This document shows, in pieces, positions 13,051 through 24,965 of a stretch of 64,000 bases of DNA. The stretch is from NCBI GenBank assembly GCA_039720395.1, contig JBBPBK010000109.1, positions 1 through 64,000 on the forward strand, read 5' to 3'. This DNA comes from Liquidambar formosana (taxonomy: Eukaryota; Streptophyta; Magnoliopsida; Saxifragales; Altingiaceae). Numbering within the stretch: position 1 is the stretch's first letter; each line of letters begins with the position of its first letter. A program made the position numbers and the translations under genes. A model generated the notes under the pieces. The model worked only from the letters and a program-made list of their open reading frames with translations. It was not told where the DNA came from and did not search any database.

Positions 13051-14457
13051 TTTTTGTTTGTTTGTTTGTTTGTTTGTTTGTTTGTGCAGCGATTCGTAAT
13101 GATTTCATTGTTTGAATCAAAGTAGTAATATTGAAGGGTTATAATTTAACCTTTGTAGCACAAGGGTTCTGGCACAACACAGGTGGGATAAGCCGATAAG
13201 GTTTAGGGATTTCTAGGACTTATCCCTCAATAAGTGGAAGATTTGGATTTGAGTTTTTATTACCTCTTTGGGCCAACTAACAATATATTAGAATTATCTT
13301 GGGTATTAGGAGATGTAGAGTGGACAATTAATGACCGGCCCTTACTCGTGTCCAAGAACTAGTTGAATCAAAATTCTAAATACCTTGCTAACAAAAAATA
13401 ATAATAATAATAATAATATACTCTCTATTAGTAAAAAGGAAAAACAATTAAGTCTATTTCCAAGATCCAAGCATCACAATTCCATTTTTGTCTGAATTGT
13501 AGAGTAATTGGGTTTCTAAATGTGATATTTCATATTTTCATATGTGAATAGAAGTATAAATATTCATATACTAGACGCAATTATAAGGTCTAAAAGTGAA
13601 ATGGACTAAAGTTGAAGGGAAAAAAAGTATAAATTTTTTTAAATATAAAATTGGTATGATTAAACCTTTTATATTTTCTTTTTAATACCCAAGTAGTGGC
13701 AGGTGGCAGTCAAGACTTGGTCCTTTTATTTTTCCCCCGCCAAATGATAAAAGAACTATGCATTCAATCCTATCTGAAATCAAAATTAAGAACTCTACAA
13801 AACCCACACCCATATTTGACATCCCATTAGATTGACACATGTTGAGTTGAACTAAGTTCATACATATCTTACGAATTGTGTATTAATGATGTAAAACGTG
13901 TTATACAGGTCTCAGATCCATGGTTGTTGTTGTATGTGTTTCTTGTCCTAGGGAGCTATGGACAAGATCTCCTTGACTTCATCTTAGCCGGAGGTACGGT
14001 TCAAAGGTGGTGGAGTGATCAGAGAATGTGGACTTTTAGAGGGCTCTCATCCTATTTCTTTGGATCCCTCGAATTCTGCCTCAAATCCATTGGCATATCC
14101 ATGCAAGGATTCAATGTGACCAGCAAAGTCGTCGACGACGAACAAAGCAAAAGATACGAGCAAGGATTGTTTGAGTTTGGAGTGCCATCGCCCATGTTTG
14201 TGCCACCAACAATGGCAGCAATAATCAACTTGGCATCGTTGGTCGTGGGCTGCATGGATGTTTTGGGTGGTGGAATTGATGTGGACGGATTGTTTGTGCA
14301 GATGGTCATAGCTGGTTTTGCGGTGGTGAATTGCTGGCCAATTTATGAAGCCATGATTTTAAGGAGTGATAAAGGAAAGATGCCTACCAAAACTACTGTG
14401 GTTTCAATATTTCTGTCATGGGCTCTTTACAAAATAGCATCCCTTGCCCTAAATTAA
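8179..14457 (+). CDS. CSLG: Copy B: intact cellulose synthase-like G glycosyltransferase (type 1)
   Basis: Six exons: 8179-8796, 11290-11439, 11568-11693, 11972-12415, 12609-12956, 13909-14457 (618, 150, 126, 444, 348 and 549 nt). All introns are GT..AG and the frame is open for 744 residues, a normal length for the clade. Two membrane helices lie at about residues 30-75. Catalytic features follow in order: DPYKEPP and DDGGSELTL in exon 1, TLDCDTYSNDPQ in exon 4, LVEDYYT and QNKRW in exon 5. About six helices fill the rest. The family transfers sugar from a UDP-sugar at the ER/Golgi membrane; related CslG/CslM proteins glucuronidate triterpenoid saponins, but the substrate here is unknown. 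The ATG is chosen because MEG..PLHT..P matches other copies and a TATA box lies 65 bp upstream. An exon 4 acceptor at 11866 is a possible alternative. Intron 1 holds a SINE. Confidence 0.9.
10869..11071 (-). mobile_element. tRNA-derived SINE in intron 1 of copy B
   Basis: A 203-bp insert is flanked by a perfect 15-bp duplication, CGAAATTGTATCTTT (10854-10868 and 11072-11086). Read on the minus strand it starts with an A-box-like GGTTGGTCTAGTGATTGG, then a B-box-like GAGTTCGAGTCTC, and ends in an A-rich tail. The homologous site in copy C (about 26304-26320) is empty, while copy E has the same insertion. Confidence 0.85.
11745..11863. mobile_element. Short MITE in intron 3 of copy B
   Basis: About 119 bp with inverted ends of about 25 bp: the left arm contains TTTGGATCTCAAAAAGTT and the right arm AACTTTTTGAGATCCAAA. 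Present at the same place in C (about 27361-27481) and E (about 54400-54518), so it predates the type 1 duplications. It directly abuts the partial copy of the exon 4 start. Confidence 0.6.
11867..11971 (+). repeat. Partial duplicate of the exon 4 start, in frame with exon 4
   Basis: The first part repeats the beginning of exon 4 (LRVWATMANAPI here, LRVSATMTNAPI in the real exon) and is preceded by its own AG. The 105 bases to the normal exon 4 start contain no stop and are a multiple of three. Use of this acceptor would add 35 residues, including a hydrophobic stretch, ahead of the DCD motif. The normal acceptor gives the family sequence and is preferred. Confidence 0.6.
12992..13084. repeat. 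(TA)n, T run and (GTTT)n microsatellites in intron 5 of copy B
   Basis: A TA tract to about 13041 is followed by a T run and about seven TTTG units. Copy E keeps the T run and the TTTG units (about 55651-55687) but lacks the TA tract; C has neither TA nor TTTG. Confidence 0.9.
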
Positions 14458-15775
14458 GGTATGAAAAGAAATGGAGAGAAGGGCTTCGCTATGCCCCACC
14501 TCGTTTTTTTTCTTTTTTCTTTTCTTTTCTTTTGGATATTATTAGACCAGTAGTATTATAAGCTAAATTTATTGTCCTTTAATCACTACAAAAGTACAAA
14601 GTAGCATAGTGGAAGTAATAAAAGAAGAATGCCATCTTAGAAGAACTAGAATTGCAAAACGAAATTACAAAATTTTATTTGTGGTGATGTGTAACTATTT
14701 TTTCCTTAGGGATTTATGTGAAAATATATGGCTAAACATTAATGGTCCTTTTTTATAATTTATAATTTTTTTCCTTTGGATGACTATAGGTAAAACAGGG
14801 GAGGAGAAAAATTATAAGGTCACACATCAAAATAATTGAATATGTGAACCCCACTATTAGGTAACCATGGAAGTATACACCGTTGGACGTTACGCATTAA
14901 GACTTTTTGCTCTAAGACTACATAAGCAAATGACTATTTTCGTGATGGCAGTTCATAGAAACAAATTTATATAAATAAGATTATCGGACTAGTCATTAAC
15001 ACCTATAAGACTTTTCACTCTAACACTCATCAATATTTCTTTGTAAAAATAATATCTTTTTTAGATTAAATATTCTTTTCATACAAGTCATGTATGCCGA
15101 ATTTTAAGTTGATCAGATAATAAAAGCTATGTCATCTATAGAGTGTCTTAAATTATAGTTTTATTTATAAAAATAAATATAGTTTGATCAAATGTTTCTT
15201 AATATCATGTTAACTTGAAATTCGACATACATAACGTGTATGGAAAGAAAATCTAATCTAAAGATAAAAAAATATTATTTTTATAGAAATATATTAATAA
15301 ATAATAAGTGTAAGATATGTTAACAGATATCTTCCCATCTTTAAATATCCTTAAAAGTCACCTCAATGGTGTAAGTATTCAATTCACCTTGTGCATAACG
15401 ACGAGGACAATAAGAAAATATAGTAAAAAACTATGCCGCCGGCCCCACTAGAGCCGCTGGAATTTTGAAGACCAATCTATCCCTAAAAACACTAATAATG
15501 GTATTATATATGGGAAAATTTTAGATTAGTCAGACTATGAAAAGATAATTATAATTCAATACAAATTATTATTAACCTTTTAGTATATAATTTATAGCTT
15601 AATTAATTTAACTAAAAATGACTGTGAACTGTAATTATTATCTGGTAGCCAGACCAATCTAAAAATCCCCTATATATTTTCCACATGGACGACCAAACTA
15701 TCCTTAAGGTCTTCCTCCTAAACTAAATATACTAACTGGTCATGTGAATGAGACCAACCAACTCATCTGAGACTT
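14458..15775. other. 3' flank of copy B, shared with C and E
   Basis: AT-rich non-coding sequence homologous to the 3' flanks of C (30428-31800, resuming 34118-34374) and, to about 58313, of E. It lacks the roughly 300-bp block with paired GGAGGAGCTC-type motifs seen in C (about 30480-30830) and E (about 57110-57490). Homology ends at about 15775, where the C unit goes on to the promoter of copy D. Confidence 0.6.
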
Positions 15776-16479
15776 TGAAAACCTCACTCACCTATTAAAA
15801 GAGGGTTTTCTGGTTCTTTAGCCACAGTTTATCTAATGTGTGTGTTTCTAGTTCTCAGCCCAAACTGCATTTGCCAGTCTTGCCACTTTCGGAAGTGGGA
15901 TTTTTTGTTTTTTTTATTTTTTATTTTTTGTTTGGGGTGGGGTAATATTGGTAGCGGGAGTAATGCATATATTTTTGGGTCTATCTTTCAAGCTTCATCC
16001 TTTGTCCTTTTTTCCTTTAAAAAAGAGCCCAATGAGCCTTAGGTTATACAACAGTAGTAGTCCATCGTTGAAATAACAATCCCCCAAACTCTCCCCCTTA
16101 AACCACGAGACGGGCAACATGGAGGAACTCTCTCTCAGGTTGCTCTTTTTACTTTTTCCCTTAATCTTTCTATTTCCTTTATTCTTTTTTGGTTTTTGTC
16201 AAATCCAAGTATGTTGGGCCCACTCCTATCAAAATTTAGATTTAAACTAATTTCACATAATGCATAATCCATCCATTTGATAAGGTATATCATTTATCAC
16301 ATGGGACCCTCACCGATTTACACCTTTCGATTTTTGAATTGTTGGAATTTGAAAATGAAACTTATAAATGCACCTCTCTTGCATAACAGATAGAAAGTCT
16401 ATATAAATATTTTTCCATAGAAGCTTTGGAGAGAAGACCCAAGCCCACCACCTACCTTGTTTTGATGTGGGACCCTAGC

Positions 16480-16945
16480 CTGTGTTTGGTTGGGGGCAAA
16501 AGAGGAGGGAAGGAAAGGGGAGGGATAGGGATAGATGTGTGTGTTTGGTTGAGGGGAATGGGAGAAGGAAAGGAAGGAAAAGGGGAGGGAAGGGGCAAAT
16601 CCTTTCTTTTTAACTTTTTGGAATCTTCCCAAAAGTGGGGGGAAAGGGGGAGGGAAAAGGAGGAAATGATCTTAAAAGACACATTTACCCCTATGCTTAT
16701 TGTAATTTATTATTACTACTACATATTTAAGGGCAAAATAGTAAAATTAGTGATCTATTCTTTCCATTTCTTCTTTTATACCAGACACACAGGAATGAAG
16801 AAAATTATATTTCCTTCAATTTTCCATCCATCAAACCAAACATATAGGAAGGGAAAAAAGTTTCCTTCCCCTAGGTATGGAGAGTCTATTTCTTCCATCT
16901 TTCCTTCCGTCTTCCTTTCCATCCTTCCTACTAAACATAGCATAG
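16480..16945. mobile_element. Possible MITE with TGTTTGGTTG-type ends
   Basis: A purine-rich left part beginning near CCTGTGTTTGGTTGGGGG is mirrored by a pyrimidine-rich right part ending near CCTTCCTACTAAACATAGC. The ends are imperfect inverted repeats and no clear target duplication was found. Confidence 0.35.
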
Positions 16946-17459
16946 ATCTCAATACGAGAGAAAGAAACCAAAACTAATAGACTGAGGACTAAGGTATGAG
17001 GGGGTACGAGTAGCAGAATTGCAAGAATAACCACAACTGTCACGACTCACGACTGTGATTACACTCCCAAAGTATAATATGCAATTGATTTCGTGTTGGT
17101 GTGATATTTGTCAAACTTAGTTTATAGCCGTTTTTGGTCTTTCATGGTCTTGAGATAATTATAGGAATAAATTTCCTCACCAATCAACCAATCCGTCAAT
17201 CTGACTACTTGTGCCTGGTGGCACATGTGTATGACTATATGATCTTTACCAAAGGAAAAAAAAAAAAAAAGTAAGATAAATGAATACACATCCCCATGTA
17301 TGGAGGATTGATTTGGTCCCCAAGGTCTAGGATATATCGCATGACTCTAGTTGTACGTGTATCTATATGCACATACATGTGAGTTTTCAGTTGTGCCATC
17401 ATTTCTAAGACGTCCAAAATGTCTCAAACCTAATTTTATATATATATATATATATATAT

Positions 17460-17660
17460 AGATTTGATCCTACGAGGATGTATTGATATAATATATCAGC
17501 ACTATATATTAGAGGTTATACCCCTTATATTAGCACCATGCATTAGGGGTCGTATCCCATGGATTGGTAATTAAGTTATAAGGTACATGAAACCAATTCA
17601 TGAATTACAACCTCTAATGTATGATGTAGTTATAACTTATATAAACGTTGTTTGAATTGT
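17460..17660. mobile_element. Relic of a foldback MITE family
   Basis: Contains GATATAA..ATATCAGCAC and GCATTAGGGGTCGTATCCC motifs and an inverted counterpart near 17610-17640. These resemble the better palindromes at 39842-40001 and 50192-50351. It is strongly diverged. Confidence 0.4.
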
Positions 17661-17718
17661 TTCAATAACTGCATGCTGATATTCTGTGAAACGAGAGTTG
17701 ATCAAGGATGATGATGAT

Positions 17719-17876
17719 TGGTACCAAGGCAGAGATGGATGGGACTAAAAGCTTGAAAACCCGCAAACATCCAAAGCAACCAATTATATATATATATATA
17801 TATATGACTGGTACCAATTAAGGTAAAGATGGATGAGACTAAAAGCTTGAAAACCCGCAAGCATCCAAAGCAACCG

Positions 17877-17945
<69 letters not shown>
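17719..17945. repeat. Direct repeat of about 70 bp, each copy ending in (TA)n
   Basis: Two copies of a unit with TTGGTACCAA..AGATGGATG and ACTAAAAGCTTGAAAACCCG start near 17719 and 17808. Each ends in a TA tract; the second runs from about 17879 to 17945. No coding meaning is apparent. Confidence 0.8.
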
Positions 17946-17947
<2 letters not shown>

Positions 17948-18947
17948 TGATGATGAGTTCCTTTCTTTAGCATCAAAGTTTGGTATTGTCATTCTTAAAG
18001 TCTCTTTTTATAACAAATTATAGTTTTATGCTTGAACCATTTATTTATTTATTTATTATTTTATTTTTTTTCAGGGGGATTATGTGTAAGAGCATCAAAA
18101 TTATTATCCATACTACTTCTCGAAACGAATCCTCTTTCTTTCTTTTTTTTTTTCTTTTTTTTTTTTGAATAATTATTTTTAAATTTTAAAGTGGAGAGAA
18201 GTACAATTAGACCAACAGATTTCATTTCAAAACTACTAATCAAACTCAAAGACTCAATCACTGGATCCCTTACACTCAATCCCTTTCAGTCGAGAAGCGA
18301 CTTAGCTGGACATTATTGAGCTGCAGGAGTAGAAGACAACTAATGGACAGTAACATGTTCGCCATTAGTTTAGCAAGGGTTTTTTTCAACCGTCATATGC
18401 ATTCAATTATGGCTCCTAATTAAAATAAGATTTCTACATGGTTTTGTCCTTTTCTGAGAAAATAGTGCCTCGAACATTCAATATCATCAACCAGATGAAA
18501 GTGACGGGCAAATTTTCTTGAATTTTGATTGGGATACAACGTAGCTTGCATCATGGCCCGTCTACCATTGACTAGTGGCATGGAAGAATTGGACTCTTAT
18601 GAGTGGCCCTCTCCGCCATGCTGGCCATATACTACCATCATGCATCTAAGGGAAACCTAGGGAAAATATGAGTTACATAATAATTTATTAAAAAGTGCAT
18701 ATGTCAAAATTTGTGTATAATCTTGTGTTCAACCAGACAACGATCCTAAATCATTTATAATATTTTAACTAACTTTGGCACATATACTACAAAAGTACTT
18801 TAATTTAACAATATGAGTTCCATCTTTCAAGTTAAATTAAAATTTTGAAGGGGCCAAATATATGATTATAAAAAAATTTGAAATATATTTATCTCAAATA
18901 TCAAAAATTTTAAAAAAATTACCGGGGCCATAGCCCCAGCTCTGGTC

Positions 18948-19290
18948 TCAAGGTGGTTTTGCCCCTAGATATAAGAACATTAGTATTACACATTGAGAAT
19001 AGTATAATGTACATAGATAGATTGTACCGTCTAACCTACACATGCATGGGTTACAATCCCTAATAATGGTGTTGATGTAACTTACATCAATACATTTCGA
19101 TAAGACCATACCTTTATGTACAATCTTGGCCAAGTAAGGACATGCATATTTAAGTTGTATCAACAATATGCATTAGGGGTTGTATCACGTTCATTGGCCT
19201 TATGTACCTTGTAACCTATTAATATACGAAATTAAATTCAACCATCAATACCGGTGCTAATATAACTTATATCTCTTACATGACAACCAT
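18948..19290. mobile_element. Foldback MITE relics
   Basis: Repeated motifs such as GTTGATGTAACTTACATCAA and GCATTAGGGGTTGTATC recall the foldback family at 39842 and 50192. Ends are not clear, and this may be more than one fragment. Confidence 0.35.
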
Positions 19291-19966
19291 CGCAATTTAC
19301 TTAATGAGATTGAGCAACCCAATGAGCAGCAAGGCTGATTCTAGTATAATATTAGGTACTCTAGTCTCCTTCCATGCGTGTATCCAAGCAAGTCTTTAGT
19401 GTAACAATGACATGACTATGTATATAGTGTTACAAGCCAATAAAAATAAACAAAATGAGATTATGGGGCCAAAAAGTATCATGACACTGCAATTTAATTT
19501 CACTTCACTCCTATTAATTACTCATGATATCATATCAACTATATCGGAATTAGCCTTAAATTTTTCTTTTATATATGTATCCTTGAAATATAATGCAATA
19601 TGCAGTGGTATGGGAAACTAGCCACTGCCCATGAATCACGAGTCACGACACATTCTGCCAGATTGTTATTGGGTTTTGTCAGCCACTTTGGCACCAGTGA
19701 ATTGGTGAAGATATCGTTTGCCAGGGATCACGTATGAATGCTTTTGTCAGTAAATCAATCAGCCTAAGGATTAATTGTGGACTAGTTTTAATCCAAGGGC
19801 TATTATGACAGTTGATGAGTTAATGCCTTACATAATGATAGACTCTCCATTTTGTTCATCACCATTTTTCCCTTCATTTCGAAAATACAACAGATTGACT
19901 CTAATCACAATAGTGTCAACATTAAATCTTTCACTCATGGGGGTTGTTCTTGTAAACCCACACCAA

Positions 19967-19997
<31 letters not shown>

Positions 19998-20000
19998 AAA
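19967..20000. repeat. C21-A13 homopolymer pair
   Basis: A run of C followed directly by a run of A, of the same form as at 20641-20689 and 33405-33443. Base counts in such runs are error-prone. Confidence 0.85.
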
Positions 20001-20637
20001 GCCTCATGGGTTGTTTGGGAAACATATAAACCAAGAATGAGTCTCATTGGTTTTGATTTTATCACTATTTAGTAAGTTTTTTTGTAACTCATTCAATCGT
20101 ACATACCTCATGTTTTCTTTTAAATTAATTGTGAGTTGAATTATTAAAGAACCATATAACATTAAAGGATTAGACCCAACTAGATTTAGTTTTCAATATT
20201 TCCAAATAAATTCAAGAGTCTTAATGACGATTGACGAGTGTAACATTTCATGTCTGATGTATACACGGAGAAAAATTATGTTCTTAAGGATTAAATTGCA
20301 TCGAAAACCTATTTGATTGGTTAGGTATGGTATTTTTCAATTAGTTAGAGAATGATAATAGACTGTTGCAATTGCATGTCAAATAATTCATAGTGCCTGT
20401 GCAGGAGGGGTCCAACCTAATAAATCTACTAGAATCTTATTCATGCTCCAATCATTTTACTGACACAAATGTAGGGTAGCCCCAAATAATATGGTATTTA
20501 AGAACATATATTTTGGATTATACCTATGAAAGATGTCTGCTTGGTGATACTCATTTATATGGCTTGTCAAACTGTCTGCTTTTATTTAAAAATTTTGAAA
20601 TTAAATTGTGAATTCTAGAAGTTGAACTTACCTGTTC

Positions 20638-20640
<3 letters not shown>

Positions 20641-20671
<31 letters not shown>

Positions 20672-20689
20672 AAAAAAAAAAAAAAAAAA
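20641..20689. repeat. C21-A28 homopolymer pair
   Basis: Second C-run/A-run junction in this spacer, with exact lengths uncertain. Just downstream (about 20750-20890) lies a local repeat of GACAGTTTAATAATGTAA units. Confidence 0.85.
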
Positions 20690-21393
20690 CCACCCTTTAA
20701 TTTATGGACTTTTTTAGATCACTAACTGATTAAACACAGCTAGAATGACAGTTTAATAATGTAACAACCAATATGAAAAAGATACATCAAGAGCCTTTTT
20801 CTCATATTTTTTTAGGAGAAAGTTTAATAATGTAAATCTCATAATGACAGTTTAATAATGTAAATCTCATATTTTTTTAGGAGAAAGTTACTTGTGCCAA
20901 TCTTGAGGGGTGGATCCAATGATCCAAGAGCCTTTTTCTGAACAAGAGATTTTCGGTTCAACTCTTACCATTCCCCCTTAAGGGCCACCCTCATGGACTT
21001 ATGTCCCGTAATATAAGACACACAGGAGATTACATGTGCCCAAGGCATCAGTTGGGTGCGTAAGCACATCCCAAAGAACCTCCCACTAAAAATAAAAATT
21101 AACTGAGCCAAATTGTAGTCAAATTATTCACCCAAAATAAAATCTTATTGATTTTAGCACAAGTCTATATGTTCAAATGAACTACGGAGTAAATTTTTTA
21201 TTTTTATTTTCAAATCAATTGTGTTTTAAGTCTTGAAATCACAGTTATGTCAAATGAAAATTTTTTTTTAAGGTAATAATATGAGTCAAACAGTAATATA
21301 ATATATATTACTGTTTCAAACAATTATATAATCAATTGTGCTAACATATATAATATTTTTTTAAGGTAATATAATACATTATTGTACTTAATG

Positions 21394-21930
21394 ATACTCC
21401 CTCCGTTTCAAATTGACCGTCCCTTTTGAAAAAACACCTTTTTTTTTTTTTTAAGGAAATCTTATTAAATGCTTTCACATCAATGCATATGTTTTGAGAT
21501 TCTAATTTTGCTCTCAAGCGTGCAAAACATTAGAAAAAGAGATAATACATTTTTAAGGGTATTTTAGGAAATGAATCAAAAAGAACCAATGACTTTTAAA
21601 ATATGATACTTCCTCCGTTCCAAATTAAGTGTCCCCTTTGAAAAAACACGTTTTTTAAGAAAATCCTATTAAATGCTTTCACATCAATGCATATGTATTG
21701 AAATTTTAATTGTGCTCTCAAGTGTGTAAAACATTAGAAAAAGTGAGAATACCTTTTTAAGGGTATTTTAGGAAATAAATAAAAAATGACCATTGACTTT
21801 TGAAATAGTACAATTATTTTGAAACGACCCAAAACAAAAAAAATAAAACACTTATTTAGGAACAGAGGAAATAATAATTTTGAAACATTCAAAAAAAAAT
21901 AAATAAGTCACTTATTTAAAAACAGGGAAT
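21394..21930. mobile_element. Stowaway-like MITE fragments in tandem
   Basis: Two diverged copies start TACTCCCTCCGTTTC (about 21394) and TACTTCCTCCGTTCC (about 21607) and share the following roughly 150 bp. CTCCCTCCGTT is the typical Stowaway (Tc1/mariner) end. The right ends are degraded. Confidence 0.6.
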
Positions 21931-22259
21931 ATATTATAAACACCTGCATGCGCTTTGGATCTTCCTCTTGTTTGTTCCTCCTCTGTTGCAGTATTTTCAA
22001 CACTCGGATATGGACATATGGTCAATCCCAAATCCCAAATTGATACGGTCAGAGCTCGATTCAATATAATATTAAGCTCATAAGACACTTTCTATTTTTG
22101 ATGTTCAAACAAATATATAAAAATAGGACCATAAGCTCATAAGCTAGGCTAGCTGTGTCAACTTGAAACCTCAATAGCGATGCAGAAGGTGCATGTTTCG
22201 TCCACGTTACCCATCATTTCAAAGGCAAATAATTTACATGATTGTGTATATAAAATTAA

Positions 22260-22426
22260 TTTTATTTACAGACTTATGGGACTGAAATACGACTTAGTGA
22301 CCTTGTCTTGTTTTTATATTTTATATATTTTATATTTCTTTGGGATGGGGCCATGGGGTGTGGGAAAGTTGCTTGATGCGTTGAATCAACCCCTCTTAAT
22401 GCCACCCATGAGGAAAGCGAAAAACA
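22260..22426 (+). promoter_or_regulatory. Spacer fragment in place of the copy C promoter
   Basis: This 167 bp matches 4678-5063 (and its copy near 38967-39361) minus the 223-bp MITE. It runs straight into the copy C ATG through GCGAAA. In B and E that ATG is preceded by the G-box repeats and TATA box, which are absent here. Microhomology at the joint (spacer AAAGCGAA, leader GAGCGAAAAC) suggests a deletion of about 3 kb. Confidence 0.65.
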
Positions 22427-23253
22427 ATGGAGGGTGGTCCAAGCAAGTCCACCACCGCAGCCGCCACCACCACCATCCACAACCCTCCTCTTCCTCTTCA
22501 CACGTTTGAACCCTTGCGTCGCACCTCCATAAACCGCCTATTCGCGGTGGTTTACACGTGTGCCATCTTAGCTCTCTTCTATCACCATGCACTCACTCTC
22601 CTCCACTCCACCACCTTCCTCTCCTTCTCTGTATCCCTCTCCTTACTAATTGCCGATATCATTCTTGCCCTCATGTGGGTTTGCGTACAATCTTTTCGCC
22701 TGCGTCCGATCCGTCGCAAGCAATTTGTCAAAAAGCTCGAAAAAGTTGTGAAGAGAAGTGATTTTCCGGCGATGGACACCTTTGTATGCAGTGCAGATCC
22801 ATACAAGGAGCCGCCGGTGAATGTTGTGAACACAGCCATATCGGTGATGGCTTATGATTACCCAACAGAGAAGATTTCGGTGTATGTTTCGGATGATGGA
22901 GGGTCGGAGCTTACTCTGTTTGCTTTCATGGAGGGTGCTAAGTATGCAAGCCATTGGCTACCCTTTTGTAGGGAGAAGAAGATAGTGGAGAGGTGTCCAG
23001 AGGCTTATTTCAAATCCAATCATAGTTGGTGCTCTGAGACCGAGAAGATTAAGGTAACATGCTATAGTATTAGCCCTTCTCACTATTACTCTTTACTCAA
23101 TTGCTCAAATTTACTTGTCCTGCTAATGTCATGATTAATTAATTTGAAGGTATGTCTGTTTCACATCAACTAGCATTTTGTGCTAATCAAGTCCAATGAA
23201 AATACAAAACAATGAACACTTCCCACTCTCGTAACACTTATTTTCATTGTCAC

Positions 23254-24246
23254 TAGGGCTGCAACTTGGGCGGGTTGGGCGGGTTGAGAGGTCAACCCAA
23301 GTTCAATCCTAAGTGTAAATCCTTATGCCCAAGTCCAACCCAACCCATACTTCGGGTTGAACATTCTTAGCCCAGGCTCAACCCGTGCTCGGGTTGGGCG
23401 AGCACGGATTGGGCACGGGTTACATGGGTTGAGCGGGTTGAAGTCGGGTTGAGCGGGTTGTGCAGGTTAGCTTATTAATTTCATTTTTTATTTTTCATCT
23501 TTAGTAAACCTACTTCAATAAAATAAAAATGCATTGTTACATATGCTTACAAATCTTAATCATCTAAACTCAATTGATGAATCTGCTTCAATAAAATCAA
23601 CGGCGTTACTCATTAGTAGCCGATGGAGACTGGGGAAAGAAGAGAGAAGTGGCAGTAGAGTGCTCTGATGCCAAAATGATAAGAATTAACTCAGAAAAAT
23701 AAGAAAAATTGACATTAATGGACACTTATTTAAAGAGCCTTTTAGGTCAAACATAGATTATAATCCTATGATTCTAGTAGATTTTACAGATTTTTTTTTC
23801 TTTTTTTTGCTAAGAGATGAGATTTTATAGTTATTAAACGCTAGGTTAGGGCTAACAGTTTAAATCTCCCCTTTTAATCCCCCCCAAAAAATCAATAGAA
23901 GGTAATTTGGCTGCACATCTTTCTCCAGCCAATTACACATCTTCCTTCAGCAATTTCTCATACAAGCCCCCTATGTCCACACTGAATAACCAATCGCTAA
24001 AAACCATATGATGTCATATTTAATGCATATAAAAATATTTTTAAAAAATTATATTATATAGGTCGGCTTCGGGTTGGGTTTGGGTTAACCAACCCCCTTC
24101 CCAAGCCCAACGCGATTTAAATTGGGTTGATATTTTTCAACCCAAGCCCAACCCAACCCAATGTCTGAAAACTATTTGTCCAACCCGTTTATTGATTGGG
24201 TTGGGTTCGGGTTGGGCGGGCTCAACCCACCCAAGTTGCAGCCCTA
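23254..24246. mobile_element. Non-autonomous hAT-type element in intron 1 of copy C (993 bp)
   Basis: Flanked by a perfect 8-bp duplication ATTGTCAC (23246-23253 and 24247-24254). Terminal inverted repeats of about 23 bp begin TAGGGCTGCAACTTGGG, with one mismatch. An 8-bp duplication and TAGGG-type ends are typical of hAT. Copies B and E have the uninterrupted site (about 9056-9066 in B). The subterminal regions are rich in GGGTTGG/CCAACCC motifs. No transposase frame is visible. Confidence 0.85.
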
Positions 24247-24965
24247 ATTGTCACTGGAGCCTTTCTCTCTCTTCTGACAACGTTTGACTTAATTTCTTTG
24301 TTCTATTTTACGCTTATTTTAACATTTTATTTTTAAATAAATTTATACCAATATGACTCTGTCTTGAATTGCATGCCCTCAATGATTTAAAAGAAAGCGC
24401 TAATCGGAAGAGAATTGAGAGGCCCTCGTGTAAATTGATTGTCCCTTCATAAAGAATTAAAAAAAGTAAAGAAAACTTTATCGTCAAAACAAGAAAAACA
24501 AAAAAACAAAAAAAGGAAAAAGATATCACGAAGTATAATCAGATTGTGTATGTCATCATTGATGTATTATTAATTTGTCCACATGGGCTGAGTTTTTATG
24601 CTCAGCCAACAGCCGTCGCTTATCGTTAGTGATGGAGGTTGAATGCCACCACCTAAAAGTCACCAAGATCATATCCCAAATTTGTACGTGTTAGGTGCTG
24701 ATATTTTAAGCTTGTTTGGCATTATATGGGTGGAGTTTGTGATGTTGTATCTTTCCTTAATATAGTAATGAAGTTTTATTTTGTTGATAAAAATATATAT
24801 ATATATATATATATATAATATTTTTTTACATTAATTTTTAGATAACTTATCTCTAACTTATATTTTGCAAAACCCACTGTTAGATTAAATAATCTTCCTA
24901 CATAGGTCATGCATACAAAAAATCAAATTAATCCGAAAATTGTAGCCATTTGATCCAAAAATATA

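Larger units (their letters stand above)
15776..22259. other. Unrelated spacer between copies B and C, no gene recognised
   Basis: About 6.5 kb not matching the other units. I see only repeats: a possible MITE at 16480-16945, foldback relics at 17460-17660 and 18948-19290, a TA-linked direct repeat at 17719-17945, C/A homopolymers, and Stowaway-like fragments. A frame of 183 codons at 16426-16977 is low-complexity and lies in the MITE-like stretch. By position this block replaces an expected type 2 gene and RING exon. Confidence 0.55.

Noticed and set aside
12917..13120. Frames across TA, T and GTTT tracts here and at 17702-18023 and 47703-48008
   Set aside because: Translations of microsatellites (Tyr-Ile repeats), not genes.
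16426..16977. 183-codon frame in the B-C spacer
   Set aside because: Low-complexity composition from GGAA-rich and TTCC-rich arms of a MITE-like repeat, with no homologue I recognise.
22340..22370. A 230-bp deletion upstream of copy C
   Set aside because: The missing sequence is a MITE with target duplications in the other spacers, so C more likely keeps the empty site.
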